From a virus: 32,744 nucleotides of DNA. The notes beneath the pieces were generated by a model that searched no databases, had not been told where the DNA came from, and saw only the letters and a list, made by a program, of their open reading frames with translations. The position numbers and the translations under genes were made by a program. The stretch lies in IMG/VR virus record IMGVR_UViG_3300028864_000541, positions 1 to 32,744 of that record; one strand, 5' to 3'. Positions 7,462 through 14,804 of this stretch are shown piece by piece (the first letter of the stretch is position 1; the number at the start of each line of letters is the position of its first letter).

Positions 7462-7959
7462 CTATTTTAATATTTTTTTAATGTCTAAATATTTAATTTC
7501 TAACTGATTAATATCTATAGAGTATAATTCTGGACTTGATTTTAAATCTAAACTGAAAGAACTTGTGCATAAATATGAATGAGAAATAAAAAAATCTCTA
7601 TCGTTATGAGAAAATATATTAAATTTGAATATTTCTCCTTTAATAAATTTGTCCAACTCATTGACATTTGATGAGTAATTTGATTCTAAATAACTATATA
7701 TCTTATCATAAGAGCAATTGATACCATAAAGAGAACAATGTATGATTAATAATAATTCACTCTTACCAATGTCAGGTAAAATAGCTTCACTGTCATTAAT
7801 ATTATAATATATTGAATTTAATCTTGATAATTTATTACGACGAACATAAGATTTATCATATAATAGATATAATAATTCTGGTTGTGTTGTATCATTTGCT
7901 ACATAACAAGATTTTAATATGTCCAAAAACCATTTAATAGATTCATTCTTTGTCATCAT
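7462..7959 (-). CDS. Unrecognised 'SCY' family protein (paralog 3 of 6), operon leader
   Basis: 165 residues, start MMTKNESIKWFLDILKSCYVA (either Met is possible). Other landmarks: LLYDKSYVRRNKLSRL, ILPDIGKSELLLII (diverged from the KGICLFE of its relatives) and a 'YDKIYSYL' equivalent of CDYxxIW. It is the most diverged paralog of the group. A well-matched Bacteroidetes-type promoter (7999-8029) lies about 35 bp upstream, so it probably heads the leftward transcript. Confidence 0.87.
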   Translation of the reverse strand: MMTKNESIKWFLDILKSCYVANDTTQPELLYLLYDKSYVRRNKLSRLNSIYYNINDSEAILPDIGKSELLLIIHCSLYGINCSYDKIYSYLESNYSSNVNELDKFIKGEIFKFNIFSHNDRDFFISHSYLCTSSFSLDLKSSPELYSIDINQLEIKYLDIKKILK

Positions 7960-7998
7960 CTGTAATAAAAACTTTATTTGTAATCTCTATATTTTTTA

Positions 7999-8029
7999 CA
8001 AATATACTAAATTATATCCTATCTAACAA
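7999..8029 (-). promoter_or_regulatory. Bacteroidetes-type promoter (TTG-N20-TATATTTG)
   Basis: On the minus strand TTG (8029-8027) is followed by 20 bases and TATATTTG (8006-7999). This matches the Bacteroidetes sigma-ABfr consensus (-33 TTTG, -7 TAnnTTTG). It points at the SCY-family gene whose start is at 7959, giving a leader of about 35 nt. Confidence 0.65.
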
Positions 8030-8052
8030 ATATAAATGTTCAACATGAAAAA

Positions 8053-8062
8053 TTAATATATA
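8053..8062 (+). promoter_or_regulatory. TTAATATATA element before a unit-leading gene
   Basis: TTAATATATA ends 5 bases before the ATG at 8068. Near-identical decamers precede other first genes (27345, 31755, and on the minus strand 14757, 16659, 26103, 31088). It could be a phage late promoter or an AT-rich translation-initiation element; sequence alone cannot decide. Confidence 0.4.
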
Positions 8063-8067
8063 ACTAC

Positions 8068-8382
8068 ATGAAATATATTAAACAATATGAAGAAAAAGAC
8101 TATATTCCACATGTTGGCGATTATGTTCTATGTCATACAGAATCTGACACAAAGGATAAAGATACTTTTAATCACACGATAGGTTATTTTGATAGAATGT
8201 TTTCAAGCTATTATGTCATAAGATTTGATAAAAAACAGGAGATGAAACAAGGTAATAGAATATATGCAAAAAATGATTTAGATAAAATATATTTATATGC
8301 TTATAAATATGAAGTTATATATTGGTCTAAAAATAAAGAAGAGTTAGAATTAATATTAACCGCAAATAAATTTAACCTTTAA
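8068..8382 (+). CDS. GDYV-family small protein, MKYIKQYE...KFNL tagged
   Basis: 104 residues: MKYIKQYEEKDYIPHVGDYVLC in pieces (tag then GDYV box at about 15-22), FNHTIGYFDRMF, YYVIRFDKK, and EVIYWSKNKEELELILTANKFNL. The middle carries a basic insert instead of YDNIP. It is divergent from the leftward SCY genes and starts a rightward unit that continues into two small membrane proteins without the tags. The last codons AAA TTT AAC CTT differ from the usual ones. Confidence 0.9.
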   Translation: MKYIKQYEEKDYIPHVGDYVLCHTESDTKDKDTFNHTIGYFDRMFSSYYVIRFDKKQEMKQGNRIYAKNDLDKIYLYAYKYEVIYWSKNKEELELILTANKFNL

Positions 8383-8387
8383 TAACT

Positions 8388-8552
8388 ATGAATTATAAAA
8401 ATAAGTATTACCTTTGTAGACTAATAATTAATACTAAGTCTATTATGAAAATGCACAACAAAGAAATTATTAAATATGCTATTCGATGGGCAGTAATTGC
8501 ATATGTTTTTCTTTCTATTTTATATATTTCATATATTCATTTTATTCATTAA
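8388..8552 (+). CDS. Small single-pass membrane protein
   Basis: A 54-residue frame from ATG 8388, 5 bp after the preceding stop; an in-frame alternative start at 8445 gives 35 residues (MKMHNKEIIKYAIRWAV...). The C-terminal half holds one clear hydrophobic helix, WAVIAYVFLSILYISYI, preceded by basic residues, so the N-terminus is predicted to face the cytoplasm. It carries neither tag. Paired with the next membrane gene it could be a small lysis or superinfection-exclusion factor, but nothing in the sequence proves this. Confidence 0.6.
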   Translation: MNYKNKYYLCRLIINTKSIMKMHNKEIIKYAIRWAVIAYVFLSILYISYIHFIH

Positions 8553-8561
8553 CATCACATT

Positions 8562-8777
8562 ATGAAACTAACACTTGGAAATTTATTAATTATAACTACA
8601 ATAGTTTTTACATTATTTGTAGATTTTATATATATTGTAAAGTTTGGTAATCCATTTATATCTCAATTTGGTGGATATTATCAAACATTTGTATATATTA
8701 CGCTAGAATTTATTATAGTATTTTCTTTAGCATGGGTAGTTAGTTTTATTATAAAACATTGGAACACTGAATTATAA
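8562..8777 (+). CDS. Small two-helix membrane protein
   Basis: 71 residues with two hydrophobic helices, about 7-29 (LLIITTIVFTLFVDFIYIV) and about 43-64 (FVYITLEFIIVFSLAWVVSF), joined by a polar loop with FGNPFISQFGGYYQ. A short charged tail KHWNTEL follows. Untagged; last gene of the rightward unit, ending at a bidirectional terminator. Membrane topology resembles many phage accessory proteins; role not recognised. Confidence 0.72.
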   Translation: MKLTLGNLLIITTIVFTLFVDFIYIVKFGNPFISQFGGYYQTFVYITLEFIIVFSLAWVVSFIIKHWNTEL

Positions 8778-8812
8778 AAAAAGTTCAACTTAATTATAAG
8801 TTGAACTTTTTT
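8777..8812. terminator. Bidirectional factor-independent terminator overlapping a KFNL coding end
   Basis: GTTCAACTT and AAGTTGAAC form a 9-bp stem around AATTAT, flanked by A6-7 and T6, so it works on both strands between convergent genes. The right arm plus loop is the last codons of the leftward gene (AAA AAG TTC AAC TTA TAA, i.e. KKFNL-stop). Confidence 0.8.
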
Positions 8813-9129
8813 GTGTTTATATATCTCTCTGCATTATCTATATCAAATGAAAAGTATTCAATCTCACTATCATCAAATACAATAACTTTTACATCATTAA
8901 TCTTGGATATCCAAACTCCATCAGGTATGTCATCATATGTTACAGCATATTTATATTTAATATTCCAATTATCTTTTACTATCCTACCTATTTTATTCTG
9001 TATAAATTCCTGTTGTTCAGATTTATTATTATTATAAAAATTATTCATATCATTATCAGAATATGAACACACCACATAATCTCCTAATGATGGTTCATCA
9101 ACAATCTCTATTAATTTTAATTTTTTCAT
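8794..9129 (-). CDS. GDYV-family small protein, KFNL tagged
   Basis: 111 residues: MKKLKLIEIVDEPSLGDYVVC in pieces, QNKIGRIVKDNW, YKYAVTYDDIPDGVWI, VFDDSEIEYFSFDIDNAERYINTKKFNL. The N-tag is degenerate (MKKLKLIE). Its last 6 codons lie inside the terminator hairpin at 8777-8812. It overlaps the upstream gene by 4 bp. Confidence 0.89.
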   Translation of the reverse strand: MKKLKLIEIVDEPSLGDYVVCSYSDNDMNNFYNNNKSEQQEFIQNKIGRIVKDNWNIKYKYAVTYDDIPDGVWISKINDVKVIVFDDSEIEYFSFDIDNAERYINTKKFNL

Positions 9130-9431
9130 ATATTGAACTTTTTAGAATTAATTATTGACTCAATAGTATCTTTATCACTGTTCCAATTTATTATCTCTTC
9201 CCTTTTAAAAACTATAATTCTTTCATTATCAATAATATTGTTCCATAAATCTCCTGGTATATTATCAAAAGTTATAAAATAAGAATATTTACCACCATCA
9301 TAATATTTAACAATTTTACCAATTTTATCTTTTATGAAATCGTTATATTTATCAAATTCACCAATATCACCACATGAACAAATGACATAGTCTCCTACCT
9401 TTGGCTCAGATTTAATCTCTTTGTCTTTCAT
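9126..9431 (-). CDS. GDYV-family small protein, KFNI tagged
   Basis: 101 residues: MKDKEIKSEPKVGDYVICSCGD, FIKDKIGKIVKYYDGGKYSYFITFDNIPGDLW, IVFKREEIINWNSDKDTIESII, SKKFNI. The N-tag is nearly lost. It closely resembles the gene just downstream (8794-9129), sharing KIGxIVK, DxIP and VF..EI, so the pair is a recent tandem duplicate. ATGA overlaps on both sides. Confidence 0.89.
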   Translation of the reverse strand: MKDKEIKSEPKVGDYVICSCGDIGEFDKYNDFIKDKIGKIVKYYDGGKYSYFITFDNIPGDLWNNIIDNERIIVFKREEIINWNSDKDTIESIINSKKFNI

Positions 9432-9790
9432 ATATTAAATTTTTTAGATATTAATATCAATTCTAATTCTTTTATATCTTTACTACAATATTCAATGTCA
9501 TAAATATCTCTAGATAATTCAAGATAAACATCAGAATAATTATCATCTTTATCAAGACTCAATAACTCTTTTATTCTAACAGGAGCATCTTTATATTCAA
9601 TGTCATATATAACTTCATTATTTCTTTTTCGACGTCTTATTCTATAAATTTTACCTACATGAGAGTTTAAATAATCTCTTTGATAATTACTGTCGATATC
9701 TGAATAATCAACATCATCATTAATTATTACATAATCACCAACTTCTGGATTATCTTTATTTAAACTATCGTTAAAATTATTTATTTTCAT
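9428..9790 (-). CDS. GDYV-family small protein, MKINNFNDS...KFNI tagged
   Basis: 120 residues: MKINNFNDSLNKDNPEVGDYVII in pieces, an acidic insert, NSHVGKIYRIRRRKRNN (unusually basic), VIYDIEYKDAPVRIKELL, and YDIEYCSKDIKELELIL, SKKFNI. It heads the three-gene run 8794-9790. The 93-bp upstream gap contains an inverted pair of TGTGACCACA-type sites. Confidence 0.89.
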   Translation of the reverse strand: MKINNFNDSLNKDNPEVGDYVIINDDVDYSDIDSNYQRDYLNSHVGKIYRIRRRKRNNEVIYDIEYKDAPVRIKELLSLDKDDNYSDVYLELSRDIYDIEYCSKDIKELELILISKKFNI

Positions 9791-9805
9791 ATGTTAATTT
9801 TATTC

Positions 9806-9859
9806 AGTGGTCACAAATTATTCTATAATTTACCGCATTATGATGTGACCACAAAGATA
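9806..9859 (-). promoter_or_regulatory. Inverted pair of TGTGACCACA boxes plus TATCTTTG
   Basis: GTGGTCACA (9807-9815) and TGTGACCAC (9844-9852) face each other across about 28 bp. On the minus strand the second box is fused to TATCTTTG (9859-9852), a TAnnTTTG -7 element, so a regulator bound at TGTGNNCACA would cover the transcription start of the 9790 gene. I see no good -33 box at the expected distance. Confidence 0.45.
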
Positions 9860-9883
9860 ATAAATATTTTTCAATTATGAAAA

Positions 9884-10510
9884 TTATAAATTAAATTTTC
9901 TTGCCATTACTTTTTCTGGATATTTAATCGCAAACCATTCTCTATATTCTCTTAAATCTGAATACGGTAATTCATTACCTGTACATTCTAAATCTACTAA
10001 GCTTTGAGGTAACTCAGGTAACTCTGTTAATTTATTATTTGAACAATCTAAAAATTCTAAACCATCAGGCAAATTAGGCATTGATGTTAATTGATTTCCT
10101 GTACATTGCAAATCTCTTAATGTGCTTGGTAACTTAGGTAATGAAGTTAATTTGTTATTCATACAATATAGTTCAATTAATATGTCAGTAAGATCAGGTA
10201 ACTTAATTATTCTATTATCTGAACAATATAGATATTTTAATGAACTTGGTATTTTATCTAACTTATTCAAGTCATTTTCAGAACAATTTAATGTTATCAA
10301 TGTATTCGGTAACTTAGGCATTAAAGATATTGGATTACTCTCGCAATCTAAAATTTCTAATTTAATAGGTAATTTTGGTAAAGATTTTATATTATTATTA
10401 GCACAACTTAAATATGTTAATGTATCAGGCAACTCTGGTATTTCTGATAATCCACTAAATGAACAATTTAATTCTGTGGTCACACTCTCAAATTTCTTTA
10501 TGTATTTCAT
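9884..10510 (-). CDS. LRR protein, MKYIKKFE...KFNL tagged
   Basis: 208 residues from MKYIKKFESV; a frame extended to 10573 would run into the upstream gene, so I use 10510, one base after that gene's stop. Nine LRR units: LNCSFSG, LSCANN, LDCESN, LNCSEN, LYCSDN, LYCMNN, LQCTGN, LDCSNN, LECTGN. The C-cap ends WFAIKYPEKVMARKFNL. One TGTGACCACA copy (10475-10484) lies in its N-tag-proximal codons (ESVTTE). It is the last gene of a five-gene LRR run. Confidence 0.92.
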   Translation of the reverse strand: MKYIKKFESVTTELNCSFSGLSEIPELPDTLTYLSCANNNIKSLPKLPIKLEILDCESNPISLMPKLPNTLITLNCSENDLNKLDKIPSSLKYLYCSDNRIIKLPDLTDILIELYCMNNKLTSLPKLPSTLRDLQCTGNQLTSMPNLPDGLEFLDCSNNKLTELPELPQSLVDLECTGNELPYSDLREYREWFAIKYPEKVMARKFNL

Positions 10511-10511
10511 A

Positions 10512-11261
10512 TTATATGTTAAATTTTTTAGACATTCCCTGAGGAGTTTTAGAAAACCATTTCTTATATTCATCTAAATTATCATAAGGTAAATTATTAT
10601 CAGAGCAATTCAATGTTATTAATGTATCAGGTAACTCTGGTAGTTCTTTCAAATTATTATTTGAACAAGATAAATATCTTAATGACTTAGGTATAAATAA
10701 AATTTCATTTAAAAGATTATATGAACAATATAATTCTTCTAATTTATCAGGTAAATGTGGTAAATTTGTTAAATTATTATATGAACAATCCAATGATTCT
10801 ATTGTATTGGGTAATTTAGGTATCTCTATTAAATGATTTTTGTTGCAATATAAATATTCTAATTTTCCGGGTAATTCTGGTAATTCATTCAATTTATTAT
10901 TAGAACAATATAATTCTAATAAAGTATCAGGTAATTTTGGTAACTCAGATATATTATTTTTAAAGCAATCTAAATATTCTAATCTTATTGGTAATTCTGG
11001 TAAATCCATTAACTTATTATTACCAGAATAAAGTATTCTTAAATTTTTAGGTAACTCAGGAAAGATTTCAAATTTATTGTTACTAAAATTCAAATTTAAT
11101 AATGTACTAGGCAATTTTGGTAAATATGTCAAATTATTGTCTTTACATACCAAATGTTCTAAGCCTTCATATAACTCTGGTAATTCAGATAACCCGCTAA
11201 AAGAATAATCCAACTCTGTTTCAACACTCTCAACACTCTCAAATTTCTTTATATACTTCAT
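10512..11261 (-). CDS. LRR protein, the longest of the set, KFNI tagged
   Basis: 249 residues with eleven LRR units between MKYIKKFESVESVE and the C-cap. Unit cores include LVCKDN, LNFSNN, LYSGNN, LDCFKN, LYCNKN, LDCSYN, LSCSNN and LNCSDN. ESVESV in the tag is a small tandem duplication. The cap NLPYDNLDEYKKWFSKTPQGM is of the 'TPQGM' type, shared with the distant gene at 23084-23524 rather than with its neighbours, pointing to shuffling of 3' ends between copies. Confidence 0.92.
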   Translation of the reverse strand: MKYIKKFESVESVETELDYSFSGLSELPELYEGLEHLVCKDNNLTYLPKLPSTLLNLNFSNNKFEIFPELPKNLRILYSGNNKLMDLPELPIRLEYLDCFKNNISELPKLPDTLLELYCSNNKLNELPELPGKLEYLYCNKNHLIEIPKLPNTIESLDCSYNNLTNLPHLPDKLEELYCSYNLLNEILFIPKSLRYLSCSNNNLKELPELPDTLITLNCSDNNLPYDNLDEYKKWFSKTPQGMSKKFNI

Positions 11262-11262
11262 A

Positions 11263-11949
11263 TTATATGTTAAATTTTCTAGCCATGGCTATATCTGGAA
11301 ATTTATTATCAAACCATATTTGGTATTGTTCTAAATTTTCATAAGGTAAATCATTACCCAAACAATTTAAATATATTAATGACATAGGTAACTCAGGCAA
11401 CTCAGTTAATTTGTTATTTGAACAATCTAATTCTCTTAATGTACTAGGTAAATCAGGTAATAATTCTAACTTATTAAAATTACAGTGTAAATGTTTTAAC
11501 GTATTAGGTAAATCAGGTAATGATTCTAATTTATTACCAGAACAATAAAAATATACTAATGAATCAGGTAACTCAGGTAATGAAGATAATTCATTATTTG
11601 AACAATATATTTCTCTTATATAATGAGGTAATTCTGGTAATGAAATTAAACTATTTGACATACACCTCATCATTTTCAAACTATTAGGTAACTCAGGTAA
11701 TGATTCTAATTTATTAAAATTACAAAGTAAATTTATTAAAGTATCAGGCAATTCTGGTAATGATTCTAATTTATTGCTGTTACAATTTAACACTTCTAAT
11801 GTGCTTGGCAACTTAGGTAAATATTTTAAATCATTATAAAAACATGATAATTTTATTAATCCATCAGGTAATTCAGGAATTTCTTTTAATCCTGCTATGG
11901 AATAATCTAAATCTTTTATTATTGTATAATATTTGTTTATGTATTTCAT
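11263..11949 (-). CDS. LRR protein, KFNI tagged
   Basis: 228 residues, ten LRR units (LDYSIAG, LSCFYN, LNCNSN, LLCNFN, MRCMSN, IYCSNN, FYCSGN, LHCNFN, LDCSNN, LNCLGN). The N-tag is the variant MKYINKYYTI. Several consecutive units contain the identical block KLESLPELPDTL or a near copy, evidence of internal unit duplication. The cap is YENLEQYQIWFDNKFPDIAMARKFNI, in pieces. It starts 7 bp after the upstream gene. Confidence 0.92.
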   Translation of the reverse strand: MKYINKYYTIIKDLDYSIAGLKEIPELPDGLIKLSCFYNDLKYLPKLPSTLEVLNCNSNKLESLPELPDTLINLLCNFNKLESLPELPNSLKMMRCMSNSLISLPELPHYIREIYCSNNELSSLPELPDSLVYFYCSGNKLESLPDLPNTLKHLHCNFNKLELLPDLPSTLRELDCSNNKLTELPELPMSLIYLNCLGNDLPYENLEQYQIWFDNKFPDIAMARKFNI

Positions 11950-11956
11950 TTATATT

Positions 11957-12331
11957 TTATATGTTAAATTTTTTAATCATTGAATTAAAGTACCATTCTT
12001 TGTATCCTTCTAAACTATCATAAGGTAAATGATTTCCTTTACAATATAATAATGTTAATGTATCAGGTAACTTTGGTAGTATTTTTAATTCATTGTAACC
12101 ACAATCTAAATATTCTAATTTATCAGGAAGTTTTGGTAAAGTTTCTAATTTGTTACAACTACAATCTAAATATATTAATGAATCAGGTAACTCAGGTAGC
12201 TCAGCCAATCTATTATTATAACAATATAAATGTTTCAACGTATCAGGTAACTCTTCTCTTAGTTCAGTTAATCCTCTATTAGACTTATATAAAAATTTAA
12301 TTTCTTTCTCAAAAATTTTAATGTGTTTCAT
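11957..12331 (-). CDS. Short LRR protein, KFNI tagged
   Basis: 124 residues, five units (LYKSNRG, LYCYNN, LDCSCN, LDCGYN, LYCKGN). The C-cap is shortened: HLPYDSLEGYKEWYFNSM then IKKFNI, without the usual HPE segment. N-tag MKHIKIFEKE. It overlaps the upstream gene by 4 bp (ATGA). Confidence 0.9.
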   Translation of the reverse strand: MKHIKIFEKEIKFLYKSNRGLTELREELPDTLKHLYCYNNRLAELPELPDSLIYLDCSCNKLETLPKLPDKLEYLDCGYNELKILPKLPDTLTLLYCKGNHLPYDSLEGYKEWYFNSMIKKFNI

Positions 12332-12777
12332 ATGTTAAATTTATTTGCATTAACTACCTCAGGATGATTAATATTCAGCCATTCATTATATTCCGCCAGA
12401 TTTTTAAAAGGAGCATCATTTCCTTTGCAAAATAATTCTTTTAATGTGACTGGTAATATTATAGGACATTTAATTAATATATTATAATCAAATGATAAAT
12501 ATTCTAATCTACTTGGTAACTCTGTTAATTTTTCTAAATTATTATCATAACATGACAAAATTCTTAATGATTTTGGTAACTCAGGTAACTTAGTTAATTT
12601 ATTATCTGAACAATACAATTCTTCTAGCCCATTTGGCAACTCAGGTAGTTCAGTTAATCTATTGCCATAACAGTATAATTTAATTAATGTTTTAGGTAAT
12701 TTTGGTAATGTGCCTAATCCGTTAGCATTATAATATAATTCTTTCACTACTTTTTCAAACATTTTAATGTATTTCAT
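12328..12777 (-). CDS. LRR protein, KFNI tagged; first of its run
   Basis: 149 residues, six units (LYYNANG, LYCYGN, LYCSDN, LSCYDN, LSFDYN, LFCKGN) after MKYIKMFEKV. The fifth unit is irregular, with ILIKCPIILPVTL lengthening the turn. The cap is FKNLAEYNEWLNINHPEVV, then NANKFNI. It lies downstream of the fibre genes but is separated from them by a strong terminator, so it probably has its own start signal (ATAATATATA at 12783-12792). Confidence 0.91.
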   Translation of the reverse strand: MKYIKMFEKVVKELYYNANGLGTLPKLPKTLIKLYCYGNRLTELPELPNGLEELYCSDNKLTKLPELPKSLRILSCYDNNLEKLTELPSRLEYLSFDYNILIKCPIILPVTLKELFCKGNDAPFKNLAEYNEWLNINHPEVVNANKFNI

Positions 12778-12782
12778 GTGAG

Positions 12783-12792
12783 TATATATTAT
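12783..12792 (-). promoter_or_regulatory. ATAATATATA element before the LRR run
   Basis: A one-base variant of the TTAATATATA decamer, 5 bp upstream of the ATG at 12777 and just after the fibre terminator, where an independent start signal would be expected. Confidence 0.35.
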
Positions 12793-12821
12793 ATTTCAAT
12801 TGTCAAATCCTTATATTGAAA

Positions 12822-12849
12822 AACTCAGTTAAAATTAATTAACTGAGTT
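12822..12849 (-). terminator. Factor-independent terminator after fibre gene 1
   Basis: Perfect 11-bp stem AACTCAGTTAA / TTAACTGAGTT with a 6-base loop; on the minus strand it is followed by TTTTTC. Identical hairpins follow at 14769 and 16671. Confidence 0.8.
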
Positions 12850-12857
12850 GTTTATTT

Positions 12858-14741
12858 TTATTCATTAGCATTTACAATTGTGTTCCTGTCGTATGCTAAT
12901 TTTTGTTGTCCTGATGAATCTACATATAATTCTTTTGTGTAAGATTGATAAACATGAGTAGATGATGAGAAATCCAATCCACCACTAGTACTAAATGAAT
13001 CAAAAATATTATTCATTCTAAAATAACTTCCAATCCTATTATTTTGAAATAGATTTCCAATACTATTATATCCAAAATTACTACCAATAGTATTATAATT
13101 AACAAAATTTCCAATAGTATTACCATAAAAATAACTATCAATACTATCATTTCTAAAATTACTACCAATACTATTATTTATAAAATTACTACCAATACTA
13201 TTATAATAAAAATAACTTCCAATACTATTATAATAAAAATCAATACCAATACTATTATATGCAAAATTACTACCAATACTATTAGAATTAAAATTACTAC
13301 CAATACTATTATATCCAAAATTACTACCAATACTATTCATTCTAAAATTACTACCAATACTATTATAATAAAAAACACTACAAATATTATTCATTCTAAA
13401 ATCACTACCAATATTATTAGAATAAAAATCACTACCAATACTATTAGCATTAAAATAACTACCGATACTATTAGAATTAAAATAACTACCAATACTATTA
13501 TAAAAAAAATCACTACCAATACTATTAGCATTAAAATAACTACCAATACTATTAGAATAAAAATAACTACCAATACTATTAGAATAAAAATTACTACCGA
13601 TACTATTAGAATTAAAATTACTACCAAAAATGACATTATTTGAATTATATAATATTTCTATATTTGAATTAGGAAATTGAATAATATTAGAATATGCTGT
13701 TTCATAATTACTCCAATCACTCCACATATTATAATCAGTATATTCGGTTGAACATGATATTCTTAAATTACCAACAGATAAATTATCAGGAAAGATACTA
13801 ATATAACTTAAATTATTCCATTCAAATAACTTCCAAACTTTTTCATTGTCTTGACTTGGATCTACATTGTATGTATTATTAGTTATACAAATATAAATAT
13901 TTAATGAATCTTTATATGAAACAACACTATTTCTAGTATAGGTTATTCCTGAAATCCAACTATTAGTAACATTTATTTGCCATCTTCTAAACTTAGCTTG
14001 TCTAAAATCAAAAGGAATATCATTATTTTGTAATGTATCTATTCTTCTATAAATATATCCCTTTGTACAACCTGGAATCATAACTTGATCATTTTTATGA
14101 TTGTAATAAATTACATCCTGAGGATATAAAGTAGAATAAGCTTCTGGTTTCAATGTATTTAATCCACTAGCTGTAACTAATAACGGTTCAATGATACCAG
14201 TAGATAAATAATCATTTGGATATTCAAAAACCTTTGTATCACTCCAATAATTAGGTGATTCATTAGTTGCTATAAATGGAACTCCATCACTTACATAACC
14301 TACATTACTAAAATCATCATCAGAGTTTTCATCAGGATTATTAGTTTTAAATAAGTAATATATGATATATTCCTTTCCTATTTCTAAATTATTCCAATAT
14401 TCAGTGTACGGTATTACATGTACTGTCTGATAATCAGTTATTAAATATGAAGAATTTATTGTTAATCCACTATTATTTATTAATTCACTCAATTCATTAT
14501 ATGTAACATTAGTTACTACACTTCCAGTACTTCCTGTATTTGATGTACCATCAACTCCTGATGTACCATTTAATCCATTTACACCTGAAGTTCCAGATGC
14601 TCCAGAATTTCCGTTTCCAGTTGTTCCTGTCATTGCATAAACTTCATTAAAATTGTTATTAATTTTAATGAATGAATCTCTTAGATTATCACCAGTGCCG
14701 TCATTAGGATATGTGCCGATATTAATTGTTTGTTTGCTCAT
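12858..14741 (-). CDS. Tail fibre / receptor-binding protein with nonapeptide beta-solenoid (paralog 1)
   Basis: 627 residues. In order: phage tail-attachment N-terminus MSKQTINIGTYPNDGTGD...KINNNFNEVYA (1-36); collagen-like GxSG linker (about 43-74); a conserved fibre module TYNELSELI...SYLITDYQTVH...FDFRQAKFRRWQINV (about 80-258); a chitin-binding-like motif W-x(4)-TY-x(3)-SVVSY...YIC...P...W (about 262-308); about 23 tandem nonapeptides of the form IGSxFxxNS (about 371-578), predicted to stack as a beta-solenoid; and a C-terminal region KELYVDSSGQQKLAYDR...ANE shared with the next two fibres. Probable role is adsorption to host surface glycans. It lacks the KFNI tag. The minus-frame and plus-frame ORFs inside are repeat shadows. 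Confidence 0.88.
   Translation of the reverse strand: MSKQTINIGTYPNDGTGDNLRDSFIKINNNFNEVYAMTGTTGNGNSGASGTSGVNGLNGTSGVDGTSNTGSTGSVVTNVTYNELSELINNSGLTINSSYLITDYQTVHVIPYTEYWNNLEIGKEYIIYYLFKTNNPDENSDDDFSNVGYVSDGVPFIATNESPNYWSDTKVFEYPNDYLSTGIIEPLLVTASGLNTLKPEAYSTLYPQDVIYYNHKNDQVMIPGCTKGYIYRRIDTLQNNDIPFDFRQAKFRRWQINVTNSWISGITYTRNSVVSYKDSLNIYICITNNTYNVDPSQDNEKVWKLFEWNNLSYISIFPDNLSVGNLRISCSTEYTDYNMWSDWSNYETAYSNIIQFPNSNIEILYNSNNVIFGSNFNSNSIGSNFYSNSIGSYFYSNSIGSYFNANSIGSDFFYNSIGSYFNSNSIGSYFNANSIGSDFYSNNIGSDFRMNNICSVFYYNSIGSNFRMNSIGSNFGYNSIGSNFNSNSIGSNFAYNSIGIDFYYNSIGSYFYYNSIGSNFINNSIGSNFRNDSIDSYFYGNTIGNFVNYNTIGSNFGYNSIGNLFQNNRIGSYFRMNNIFDSFSTSGGLDFSSSTHVYQSYTKELYVDSSGQQKLAYDRNTIVNANE
13020..13646 (-). 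repeat. 27-bp tandem repeats encoding IGSxFxxNS nonapeptides
   Basis: About 23 direct repeats of 27 bp with a core on the + strand like ACTACCAATACTATTA. The period equals nine codons, so gain or loss of units keeps frame. Adjacent units are often almost identical, which favours slippage or unequal recombination. Confidence 0.85.
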
Positions 14742-14756
14742 TAATATTTTTATTTC

Positions 14757-14766
14757 TATATATTAA
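14757..14766 (-). promoter_or_regulatory. TTAATATATA element before fibre gene 1
   Basis: TTTTTTAATATATAGAAA lies directly after the T-tract of the upstream terminator and 16 bp before the ATG at 14741. The same arrangement precedes the second fibre gene. Confidence 0.45.
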
Positions 14767-14768
14767 AA

Positions 14769-14796
14769 AACTCAGTTAAAATTAATTAACTGAGTT
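14769..14796 (-). terminator. Factor-independent terminator after fibre gene 2
   Basis: Same 11-bp AACTCAG stem and 6-base loop as at 12822, with a T-run on the minus strand. Confidence 0.8.
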
Positions 14797-14804
14797 GTTT
14801 ATTT

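Noticed and set aside
10122-10577. Plus-strand ORFs across the LRR genes (for example 10122-10577, 19406-19645, 25799-26047)
   Set aside because: They are antisense readings of LRR codons (repeating GNLGN/SGNSG patterns) and lack their own start context.
13391-13636. Hydrophobic 81-residue ORF of VVIFILIVLV repeats, and similar plus-strand ORFs such as 15342-15536
   Set aside because: These are shadow frames of the 27-bp repeats in the fibre genes; the fibre frame is long, conserved between paralogs and continuous.
13020-13646. 27-bp repeats as a possible CRISPR array
   Set aside because: The repeats are contiguous with no unique spacers and encode regular nonapeptides in a fibre gene.
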